DNA of 7,682 nt from an uncultured Carnobacterium sp. (GTDB taxonomy: Bacteria > Bacillota > Bacilli > Lactobacillales > Aerococcaceae): NCBI GenBank assembly GCA_937923125.1, contig CALALK010000039.1:1-7682 (forward strand), given 5' to 3'. The notes beneath the pieces were generated by a model, which searched no databases, was not told where the DNA came from, and saw only the letters and a list, made by a program, of their open reading frames with translations. A program made the position numbers and the translations under genes. This document shows positions 1 through 4,495 of this stretch, one piece after another. Every line of letters starts with the position of its first letter. Positions within the stretch are counted from its first letter, which is position 1.

Positions 1-585
1 CTCGTCTACGTTCGCTGTGCAGCGCTCATCGAAGACGTGATGCCAGAAATAGCCAAGGCTGGTGACACGGGGCTTGTCCTCTACGGATATATCGACGAAG
101 AGGCTGGCGTTTCGTTCCAACCGCTATGGATCGCAAAAGAAGGAGAGACGACGCTCGACATGCGCCTCATTCCAGAGGAGACGATGTATCTCATTCGTCT
201 AGCGAACCTCGATGATTGCGAGTTTTGTTCAATGAAATGGATTGAAGTGGATCCGTATATCGTAGACCGTGCAAGACGCGTCATTGCGGAAGTCTATGAC
301 ACAAAGAGCAAAGAAAAAGAAGAGACACGCTCGTTCCAAGGACTCGACCGATTCCGCCACCGCGAGCATCCCGATGACTTTGGCGTAGCGTTCTACTACG
401 AAGACAAGACGAAGGACCCCGAACGCTTATGGGTCCGCATCTCGCGCGTGGAAGGCAACCAATGCTTCGGCACGCTCTTGATGGACTCGAAGCATCCAGA
501 CGGGCCAAAAGAAGGGGACGAGATTATGTTTAAAGTTCTTCAGAACGAAAAAGGCGAGCTCGAAGTTGTGTCAGTTCAAAAATAA
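1..585 (+). CDS. Uncharacterised protein, DUF2314-like C-terminus (5' end outside window)
   Basis: The frame is open from base 1 to the TAA at 583-585, so the true start lies upstream. An internal GTG-ATG at 37-42 has no Shine-Dalgarno sequence before it and is not a convincing start. The visible 194 residues have no signal peptide or membrane segment and look cytosolic. The C-terminal part contains ERLWVRISRVEG, then CFGTLLMDS, then KEGDEIMFKV. This resembles the 'E-x-x-W-V ... F-x-G-x-L ... G-D-x-V-x-F' pattern of DUF2314, which also forms the C-terminal part of DUF4026 proteins. That assignment is from memory of the family pattern and is tentative. No catalytic residues can be named and the function is unknown. 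The base composition is clearly more GC-rich than that of the genes at the right end of the window. A weak hairpin at 600-617 follows the stop; the next strong terminator is at 976-1005. Confidence 0.75.
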   Translation, partial: LVYVRCAALIEDVMPEIAKAGDTGLVLYGYIDEEAGVSFQPLWIAKEGETTLDMRLIPEETMYLIRLANLDDCEFCSMKWIEVDPYIVDRARRVIAEVYDTKSKEKEETRSFQGLDRFRHREHPDDFGVAFYYEDKTKDPERLWVRISRVEGNQCFGTLLMDSKHPDGPKEGDEIMFKVLQNEKGELEVVSVQK

Positions 586-619
586 TAAAAAATATGCCGA
601 AGGCTTCCTTTTGCCTTTT

Positions 620-766
620 GGATATCTTCATAGTAAAGGAAATAACTGTACCGGCAAGAGCCAAGGTCTCTTTGCCTACCGAACTTCAAAGGGCGTCAAG
701 TTGATAAATCAACTGACGCCCTAATTCATTTCGGTTACACTCGTTATTTCCATTACTATAGAATCC
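620..766. repeat. Element A: imperfect palindrome folding as a three-way junction (partner of element B)
   Basis: The outer helix is GGAAATAAC (638-646) with GTTATTTCC (743-751), continued by ATAGTAA (630-636) with TTACTAT (753-759), GGAT (620-623) with ATCC (763-766), and possibly TGTA (647-650) with TACA (736-739). The second arm is GGCAAGAG (653-660) with CTCTTTGCC (668-676), closing loop CCAAGGT. The third arm is ACCGAA (678-683) with TTCGGT (730-735), then an internal loop (CTTCAA 684-689 / AATTCAT 723-729), then AGGGCGTC (690-697) with GACGCCCT (715-722) and a further AGTTGAT/ATCAACT helix past a bulged A. Element B at 3358-3541 has the same arms and loops with different helix sequences. 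The pairs are read directly. Whether it acts as RNA or as a dispersed DNA repeat (ERIC/BOX-like) is unresolved, as is its strand. Confidence 0.7.
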
Positions 767-770
767 TTAG

Positions 771-915
771 GATACTTCGTAATCATCAATTTTATTTGTG
801 CTTTATAATTTGTGGAAATGCTTTGATTTTGTTGGTAAGAGGAAAAGGCTCCTAGGATGAAATCGCGCTTTTAAGGAAGAAAGATACTTCGTAATCATCA
901 ATTTTATTTGTGCTT
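771..915. repeat. 33-bp direct repeat, copies at 771-803 and 883-915
   Basis: The segment starting GATACTTCGTAATC occurs identically at 771-803 and 883-915, with an offset of 112 bp. Weaker similarity continues for about 25 bp beyond each copy, both reaching AAATGCTT. The first copy contains the right-hand end of element A; the corresponding end of element B also reads TTCGTAAT. This looks like an internal duplication of the element's right flank, or a second, decayed element end. No coding role is visible. Confidence 0.8.
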
Positions 916-975
916 ATATATATTTGAAATGCTTCAAACTCTTCAAAAAGGGGACGAGAAATTAGACAAAAAGAA

Positions 976-1005
976 ACTCCGGCTGGGATTCCAGTCGGAG
1001 TTTTT
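976..1005. terminator. Bidirectional rho-independent terminator
   Basis: ACTCCGGCTGG (976-986) pairs with CCAGTCGGAGT (991-1001), with one G-T wobble and loop GATT. A T-run follows on the plus strand (1001-1005), and an A-rich tract at 967-976 provides the T-run for the minus strand. It lies 5 bp past the stop of the minus-strand acetyltransferase gene and would also stop plus-strand transcription coming from the left. Confidence 0.9.
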
Positions 1006-1010
1006 GCATG

Positions 1011-1565
1011 CTAAAGGGCTTCGATAAAGCGCTCAGAGTGAGTTTGCCACATATCTGGGTTGAAACGAGCGGTTTCGGGAATGAGAATCATGTGGTAGAG
1101 TCGGACCGTGCTTCCGTCTTTGACCTCATAGGAGTACTCGTATAAAAATCCAATCCGTTTGGCGAAGTCGCAAGAGTCTGTGTGCGTACTTTCTACTTTT
1201 AAATAGAGCTCTGAGATGCCCTGCTCAACAAGGTACGGATGTAATAATTGAAAGGCTTCAATTAAAATGTCACGATGCCAATATTCTTCGAGCAGCGCGA
1301 AATCCAATAGATGACTTTGGTCTGTGGAGACTTTCATAAAGCCAATTGGCAGGTCGTAATTCTTCATTTCAATGATAAAAAAGTACGGGTCGTTGTCCAT
1401 TAGGTGTGTATAAAAGTTCTCTGCATTTAAATGAGACGTTGCAGATACCCATGGAAGATTAGACGTTGCTAGAGGGTCCGTTAGCAAAGCCGCTACAATC
1501 TCCATGTCAGTTTCGTGAAAGGGCCTTAGAGAGATACGTTGTGATGCTAGTGTAGGTACGTTCAT
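1011..1565 (-). CDS. GNAT-family N-acetyltransferase (RimJ/RimL type)
   Basis: This 184-residue protein has the length of single-domain RimJ/RimL (Acetyltransf_3) enzymes, which move the acetyl group of acetyl-CoA to a protein N-terminus, amino acid or small molecule. Family landmarks are the opening 'R-I-S-L-R-P-F-x-x-x-D' (10-20), the central strand IGFMKV (74-79), the region before the CoA-binding helix LLEEYWHRDI (91-100), and the C-terminal FAKRIGF (134-140), equivalent to the usual 'N-x-x-S-x-x-x-x-E-K-x-G-F' segment. The acetyl-CoA pyrophosphate loop, normally Q/R-x-x-G-x-G/A, reads W-H-R-D-I-L and lacks the glycines, so substrate and even activity are uncertain. The start ATG (1565-1563) has an AAGGGGGT ribosome site 7 nt upstream. 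The gene is single and is divergent from the ABC operon. The substrate cannot be inferred from its neighbours. Confidence 0.85.
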   Translation of the reverse strand: MNVPTLASQRISLRPFHETDMEIVAALLTDPLATSNLPWVSATSHLNAENFYTHLMDNDPYFFIIEMKNYDLPIGFMKVSTDQSHLLDFALLEEYWHRDILIEAFQLLHPYLVEQGISELYLKVESTHTDSCDFAKRIGFLYEYSYEVKDGSTVRLYHMILIPETARFNPDMWQTHSERFIEAL

Positions 1566-1591
1566 AATCGCTACCCCCTTTCTCTACTTGC

Positions 1592-1620
1592 ATTATAGTT
1601 CTAAAAAATAGGAAAGTAAA
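1592..1620 (-). promoter_or_regulatory. Promoter of the GNAT gene
   Basis: On the minus strand, TATAAT (1597-1592) is preceded by TTTACT (1620-1615) with a 17-bp spacer. The expected transcription start is near 1585, giving a leader of about 20 nt that contains the ribosome site. Confidence 0.7.
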
Positions 1621-1711
1621 GAGGAAGAATTGCGTTTACAACAATAATGAAAAGGGTTCCGAAATTCTATGGAAATATAAGAAAAAATCCGAGGATGTGA
1701 GTTATCATTTA

Positions 1712-1760
1712 TCGTGACTTTTGTCATGGTGAGTCGTGACGGACGGGCCTACTGAGTGAC
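1712..1760 (+). promoter_or_regulatory. Candidate operator: three phased GTGAC repeats upstream of the ABC operon
   Basis: TCGTGAC occurs at 1712-1718 and again at 1734-1740, and GTGAC recurs at 1756-1760, overlapping the -35 region. Spacings of 22 and 20 bp put the sites on nearly the same face of the helix. The first site also forms an imperfect dyad, CGTGAC-TTTT-GTCATG (1713-1728). This is the geometry of a response-regulator or LytTR-type activator site. No regulator gene lies in the window, so the binding protein is unknown. Confidence 0.4.
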
Positions 1761-1783
1761 CTTCGTTTTTGTTAAAGTAGAAT
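1756..1783 (+). promoter_or_regulatory. Promoter of the ABC exporter operon
   Basis: TAGAAT (1778-1783) is a good -10, with a weak -35 GTGACC (1756-1761) 16 bp before it. A weak -35 overlapped by repeated sites suggests activator dependence. The leader is short, about 20 nt. Confidence 0.5.
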
Positions 1784-1810
1784 CATCAAGAACAACACAT
1801 GGAGGCAAAC

Positions 1811-2635
1811 ATGATTACAGTAGAAAAAATTACAAAGCGTTTTGGAAACAAGACAGCATTAAACCAAATTCAATTTAACGTCGATAAAGGAGAAATCTTC
1901 GGGTTCTTAGGACCAAGTGGGGCAGGGAAAACAACCCTCATCAATATCCTAACCGGCCAGTTGAAAGCCGATGAAGGAACGACACAGCTCCTCGGAAAAG
2001 ACACAAAGGACCTTACTCCTGAAGACTTAGCACGTATCGGACTCGTTGGAGATTCAAGTGGCTACTACGAAAAACTAAGTCTTGAGAAAAACTTAATCGT
2101 CTACGCGAAGATTTACGGATTACCAAATAGCCGCGTCGATGAAGTGCTTGAACAAGTCGGACTACTAGAAAGTAAGAAGACAATCGCGGAAAAACTTTCA
2201 ACAGGGATGCGTCAACGAATGTTTCTCGCAAGAGCACTGCTAAACAGACCAGAGTTACTCTTCCTAGATGAACCAACGAGTGGGCTAGACCCAATGACTT
2301 CTAAGAAGATTCACCGTCTGTTGGAAGAACTAAAAGCAGCGGGCACAACGATTTTCCTAACGACACACGACATGGTCGAAGCCACAGAGATGTGCGATCG
2401 CATTTCCCTACTAAACCAAGGGGACCTAGTGGAAATCGGAACACCACGAGATATTATTCAAAAATACAATAAAGAAAAACGAGTGAAAGTGACATTCATG
2501 GACCACAGCGAACAAGTGATGACTTTTGAAGAGTTAAAAGACCAAGACATGAGCCAAGTGGAACTGATTCACTCAATGGAACCAACGTTAGAAGACATCT
2601 TTATTCAATTGACAGGAGAGAAATTAAATGATTAA
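1811..2635 (+). CDS. ABC transporter ATP-binding subunit (ABC-2 exporter class)
   Basis: This 274-residue protein hydrolyses ATP to drive the membrane subunit encoded next to it. Visible motifs are Walker A GPSGAGKTT (34-42), signature LSTGMRQR (129-136), Walker B ELLFLDEP (148-155) with catalytic Glu154, D-loop SGLD (157-160) and H-loop His186. The Q-loop glutamine is replaced: the segment reads GLVGDSSGYYEKLS (77-90), a variant I recall from small ABC-2 exporters. Residues from about 220 form the usual C-terminal regulatory extension, ending in the family-typical 'P-T-L-E-D-I-F' (258-264). The start is placed at ATG 1811, because GGAGG (1801-1805) lies 5 nt before it; the ATG at 1799 would place that ribosome site inside the gene. 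It overlaps the permease by 8 nt, indicating translational coupling. The substrate is unknown; export of a peptide, drug or lipid-active compound is typical of the class. Confidence 0.93.
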   Translation: MITVEKITKRFGNKTALNQIQFNVDKGEIFGFLGPSGAGKTTLINILTGQLKADEGTTQLLGKDTKDLTPEDLARIGLVGDSSGYYEKLSLEKNLIVYAKIYGLPNSRVDEVLEQVGLLESKKTIAEKLSTGMRQRMFLARALLNRPELLFLDEPTSGLDPMTSKKIHRLLEELKAAGTTIFLTTHDMVEATEMCDRISLLNQGDLVEIGTPRDIIQKYNKEKRVKVTFMDHSEQVMTFEELKDQDMSQVELIHSMEPTLEDIFIQLTGEKLND

Positions 2636-3329
2636 AAGAATTAGCGCCTTAATTTGGCTACGTACACAAATGATTTTAAGCAATGGAGCAATGTTATTCC
2701 AAATCGTATTCCCATACGGAATGCTTGTGGCATACGACCATTTCATGAACAAAGACGGCAACCCACAAACAGCCGTACAAATCCTATTCATGATGATTCC
2801 GCTAGCGCTTAGCTTATCTGTCGGATCAATGATTACAATTATGCTTGCTGAAGAAAAAGAAAAGAAAAACTTGAAAACTCTCTTCTTAAGCGGCATTCAC
2901 TCAGTAGAATACTTAATTTCAATCTTATTCTACCCAGTGGTATTAGCGGTCATTACGATAGTGAGCTTCCCAATGATTGTTAAAGCGGATCTTTCAGGTC
3001 GTTGGATGGAATATGGTGCAATCGTTGCGAGTGTGGCCATCTGTGTGATTTTACTCAACTTATTAGTGGGTGCTTTGACAGATACGCAAGCAAAAGCGCA
3101 AGTAAATGGTGTGATTCCGATGATGGTGATTGCGTTCTTACCGATGTTCTCAATGTTGAGCGATGCGGTATCAAAAGTGACACACTATACATTTATGGGA
3201 AACTTTGTGGATTTCTTTGTCAAAAACGACTTCGCCTTAACAGCCCAAAGCTTCATCGTCCCTGGTGTATGGATTGTGGTGCTACTCGTCTTAAACTTCT
3301 TCTTCTTAAAACCTAAAGCAAAGAACTAG
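2628..3329 (+). CDS. ABC-2 type transporter permease
   Basis: This 233-residue membrane protein has six likely transmembrane helices, near residues 20-37, 49-73, 92-118, 129-150, 158-178 and 209-227. After helix 2 comes the acidic-basic segment AEEKEKKNLKTLFLSG (74-89), matching the coupling region of ABC-2 permeases that contacts the ATPase. The ATG at 2628 overlaps the end of the ATPase gene, and AGGAG (2614-2618) lies upstream inside that gene. With the preceding gene it forms a complete minimal exporter, probably working as a homodimer of each subunit. Length and topology are typical of the small permeases in two-gene exporter operons. No terminator follows immediately: the transcript appears to run on through element B to the hairpin at 3772-3806. 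The substrate cannot be read from the sequence. Confidence 0.9.
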   Translation: MIKRISALIWLRTQMILSNGAMLFQIVFPYGMLVAYDHFMNKDGNPQTAVQILFMMIPLALSLSVGSMITIMLAEEKEKKNLKTLFLSGIHSVEYLISILFYPVVLAVITIVSFPMIVKADLSGRWMEYGAIVASVAICVILLNLLVGALTDTQAKAQVNGVIPMMVIAFLPMFSMLSDAVSKVTHYTFMGNFVDFFVKNDFALTAQSFIVPGVWIVVLLVLNFFFLKPKAKN

Positions 3330-3357
3330 TGCAAAATAACAATAATAAAGGCTGAGG

Positions 3358-3541
3358 ATTACTTCGAATCCTTACGGATTCTTTTATAAAAGCTATAACG
3401 GGGCACCGGTTCGAGCCTAAAGTCTCTCACCTTTAAAGATTCAAAGCAGGAGTACGTCCTCAAGTGGACTACTCCTGCTAATTCACTTTTAATGCTTATT
3501 CCCGTTACAGCTATTATAAAATCCGTAAGATTCTTCGTAAT
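3358..3541. repeat. Element B: second copy of the three-way-junction palindrome
   Basis: The outer helix is ATTAC (3358-3362) with GTAAT (3537-3541), GAATC (3366-3370) with GATTC (3529-3533), TTACGGATT (3372-3380) with AATCCGTAA (3520-3528), TTATAA (3384-3389) with TTATAA (3514-3519), and AGCTATAACGGG (3391-3402) with CCCGTTACAGCT (3501-3512, one mismatch). The second arm is GGT/ACC plus GAG/CTC (3408-3415 with 3424-3431), closing loop CCTAAAGT. The third arm is GAAA/CTTT-type pairing (3432-3438 with 3486-3492), then internal loop ATTCAA (3439-3444) / AATTCA (3480-3485), then AGCAGGAGTA (3445-3454) with TACTCCTGCT (3470-3479), and GTCC/GGAC beyond a bulged C. The architecture and loops match element A, but the helix sequences largely do not. 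Confidence 0.75.
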
Positions 3542-3565
3542 TTTAAGGATACGAGACATCGCGCT

Positions 3566-3648
3566 CAGAAATGGAACGTTGGACCGGAACAACGCAAAGG
3601 ACTCGAGACGAGTTGTGCGGATGTTACGGGAAACGCACGCCATTTCTG
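3566..3648. other. Cloverleaf-like inverted-repeat cluster
   Basis: A closing stem CAGAAATGG (3566-3574) / CCATTTCTG (3640-3648), 9 perfect pairs, encloses three perfect 5-bp hairpins: CGTTG/CAACG (3577-3581, 3590-3594), ACTCG/CGAGT (3601-3605, 3609-3613) and GTGCG/CGCAC (3615-3619, 3634-3638). This is a four-way junction of 83 nt. It is not a tRNA: arm and loop sizes are wrong and no T-loop sequence is present. Its function is unknown. Confidence 0.55.
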
Positions 3649-3771
3649 CGATGACGAGTTCAACTACAAATGATGTGAAAGCTTCTAGCGATAGTGCTTT
3701 GAGAGTTAAGGCTCCATTGACCACTAGGGTTTCGAGTTAGAAAACAGTAAAAATATTCATTTAATCGTGTT

Positions 3772-3806
3772 TCCTCCAAAGAGTGTAGCTTTTTGGAGGA
3801 TTTTTT
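3772..3806 (+). terminator. Rho-independent terminator
   Basis: TCCTCCAAA (3772-3780) pairs with TTTGGAGGA (3792-3800), followed by six T (3801-3806). It ends any transcript coming from the exporter operon and the structured region, and insulates the following Xre module. The opposite strand has no T-run. Confidence 0.9.
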
Positions 3807-3835
3807 GAGCAAAATAGTATAAGAAAAAAGCAAGA

Positions 3836-3869
3836 TGTATCATTTTTGATACGTATCAAAAATGATACA
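3836..3869. promoter_or_regulatory. 34-bp perfect palindromic operator made of two tandem dyads
   Basis: The sequence is a perfect 34-bp palindrome. Each half is itself a dyad: GTATCA-TTTT-TGATAC (3837-3852) and, directly adjoining, GTATCA-AAAA-TGATAC (3853-3868). Four GTATCA half-sites are thus present, and the second dyad covers the -10 of the following operon. The Xre-type regulator encoded 230 bp downstream is the obvious candidate to bind it and repress its own operon. Binding is inferred; the symmetry is seen. Confidence 0.75.
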
Positions 3870-3871
3870 AT
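3843..3871 (+). promoter_or_regulatory. Promoter of the acidic-protein/Xre operon, embedded in the operator
   Basis: TACAAT (3866-3871) with TG at 3863-3864 makes an extended -10. The -35 position (3843-3848, TTTTTG) is weak. Both lie inside the palindrome, so repressor binding would block polymerase directly. The expected start is near 3878. Confidence 0.55.
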
Positions 3872-3893
3872 CAAGAAAAATGGAGGTGTGTTT

Positions 3894-4166
3894 ATGTGGT
3901 GTAAACGTGAATTTACGGAGGAAGACTTTGAAGAGTTAATGGAAATGCCGTATGGGAGGATGGTAAAGGCAGCTGCGATTTTGCAACTGATTGAAGAAGA
4001 AGGGATTACTCCGGAGATGATTGAAAAATGGGGAGATTATGACGAAGAAGAAGGAATTATGTATTTGACCTTTGAAGTAGAGGATATTACGAAAGGGGTG
4101 AATGGCAGTGAGTTCCTTAAGAGCAGAGAAATTCGCGATTATTGCATCCCGCTATCCGAACTTTAA
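3894..4166 (+). CDS. Acidic 90-residue protein of unknown function, first gene of an Xre-linked pair
   Basis: I do not recognise this family. The start is ATG 3894, with GGAGG (3882-3886) 7 nt upstream; a TTG at 3846 would lie in the promoter. The protein is strongly acidic (24 Asp/Glu against 9 Lys/Arg), has no signal peptide or membrane helix, and is probably mostly helical, with the acidic runs IEEEG (33-37) and DYDEEEG (48-54). Tyr20 to Glu36 reads as an amphipathic helix. Its last 21 codons overlap the Xre gene in another reading frame. The layout (small protein, overlapping HTH protein, palindromic operator) recalls toxin-antitoxin operons of the HigBA order. However, the acidic charge and the absence of RelE-fold landmarks argue against a HigB-type ribonuclease. 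It could equally be a co-regulator or inhibitor of the HTH protein. Confidence 0.75.
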   Translation: MWCKREFTEEDFEELMEMPYGRMVKAAAILQLIEEEGITPEMIEKWGDYDEEEGIMYLTFEVEDITKGVNGSEFLKSREIRDYCIPLSEL

Positions 4167-4398
4167 AGAGGATGTAGCGAAAGAGTTGGCGAGACATAGG
4201 GCTGCACTTCGTATTATTCGTCTCAGAATGGAAAGCAATTTATCCAGAGAGGAATACGCAAAGAAAGTTGGTTTTGAAAGAACGAATTTGTCAAGGTTAG
4301 AGAGTGGAAAGAAAAATCCAAGTCTATCTACACTCATCGAACTGGCACACAAAAATGGATATGAGGTGGATATTCAGCTCAAGCCGTTTGGATATTAA
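4102..4398 (+). CDS. Xre-family helix-turn-helix transcriptional regulator (antitoxin-like)
   Basis: This 98-residue protein has one Cro/CI-type HTH domain at about residues 34-88. LSREEYAKKVGF (47-58) is the first helix and turn, and ERTNLSRLESGKKNPSLSTL (59-78) carries the recognition helix and the family-typical 'S-R-x-E-S-G-K-x-x-P-S-L-x-T-L' signature. The tail GYEVDIQLKP (86-95) resembles the short C-terminal strand of HigA/HipB-like antitoxins. The start is ambiguous: ATG 4102 is only 3 nt past AAGGGG (4093-4098), while GTG 4108 has a better 9-nt spacing and would give 96 residues. Either way the gene begins inside the preceding one (59-65 nt overlap), so the two are coupled in translation. 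It probably binds the GTATCA palindrome at 3836-3869 and represses the pair. A terminator follows 13 nt after the stop. Confidence 0.87.
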   Translation: MAVSSLRAEKFAIIASRYPNFKEDVAKELARHRAALRIIRLRMESNLSREEYAKKVGFERTNLSRLESGKKNPSLSTLIELAHKNGYEVDIQLKPFGY

Positions 4399-4411
4399 CA
4401 AAATTGAATTA

Positions 4412-4443
4412 GCTACTCTGACACTTGTTGGAGTAGCCTTTTT
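4412..4443 (+). terminator. Rho-independent terminator of the Xre module
   Basis: GCTACTC (4412-4418) pairs with GAGTAGC (4431-4437), extended inward by wobble pairs and ACA/TGT, and followed by a five-T run (4439-4443). It separates the Xre pair from the methyltransferase gene. Confidence 0.88.
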
Positions 4444-4461
4444 ATTTCCACTAAAAGACGG

Positions 4462-4467
4462 TATAAT
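4462..4467 (+). promoter_or_regulatory. -10 element of the methyltransferase gene
   Basis: A perfect TATAAT stands 28 bp before the start codon and just after the upstream terminator. No good -35 is visible at 16-18 bp (the region is T-rich and overlaps the terminator tail), so the promoter may be weak or may depend on upstream AT-rich sequence. Confidence 0.55.
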
Positions 4468-4495
4468 AAACGTGATAAACTCTGGAGGAACAGAA

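Larger units (their letters stand above)
586..975. other. Long non-coding stretch carrying element A and a duplicated segment
   Basis: There is no plausible gene here on either strand: frames are short and lack ribosome sites. Contents in order are a weak hairpin (AAGGC 600-604 with GCCTT 613-617, followed by only a few T) that may slow transcription of the upstream gene; element A (about 620-766); a 33-bp direct repeat (771-803 and 883-915); and an octamer ATCGCGCT (862-869) that is also found to the right of element B (3558-3565). This shared octamer suggests that the homology between the two regions extends beyond the palindrome and that region A has acquired extra sequence between about 784 and 850. 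Confidence 0.6.
3330..3771. other. Structured non-coding region between exporter operon and terminator
   Basis: I see no supportable gene in these 440 bases. Open frames exist on both strands (plus 3492-3740; minus 3724-3359), but neither has a ribosome site, and both run across strong inverted repeats. The contents are element B (3358-3541), an octamer shared with region A (3558-3565), a cloverleaf-like fold (3566-3648) and a hairpin AAAGC (3678-3682) / GCTTT (3696-3700) with an inner CTA/TAG stem. If transcribed on the plus strand it would be an unusually long 3' untranslated region of the exporter mRNA. Confidence 0.55.

Noticed and set aside
1799..1810. ATG 1799 as the start of the ABC ATPase
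   Set aside because: The GGAGG at 1801-1805 would lie inside the gene. It fits ATG 1811, where the conserved 'M-I-T-V-E-K-I' opening begins.
2013..2294. Minus-strand and out-of-frame open frames inside the ABC, permease and methyltransferase genes
   Set aside because: They are shadows of well-supported genes, with no ribosome sites and no family features.
3566..3648. Possible tRNA or tRNA-like gene
   Set aside because: The 'anticodon' loop would be 3 nt, the closing stem is 9 bp, and no T-loop (TTCRA) or D-loop GG is in place.
3359..3724. Minus-strand open frame of 121 codons across element B and the cloverleaf
   Set aside because: No ribosome site or promoter is visible. It crosses long inverted repeats, and the related element A does not keep the frame (its version meets a stop at the internal loop). 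Changes between copies preserve pairing rather than codons.
3492..3740. Plus-strand open frame of 82 codons
   Set aside because: It lacks a ribosome site, starts inside a stem of element B and has a composition unlike a protein. It is best explained by the structured repeat.
3846..3893. Upstream TTG start for the acidic protein
   Set aside because: It lies within the palindromic operator and upstream of the expected transcription start. ATG 3894 has a strong ribosome site.
4304..4495. N-terminal extension of the methyltransferase to 4304
   Set aside because: It would overlap the Xre gene and the terminator at 4412-4443. ATG 4496 has a GGAGG at ideal spacing and begins exactly at the TRAM domain.
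4399..4495. 23S-methyl RNA motif (known before RumA-type genes in Lactobacillales)
   Set aside because: The spacer holds only a plain terminator hairpin belonging to the Xre module and a -10. I cannot see the long conserved hairpin of that motif, though a covariance search would settle it.
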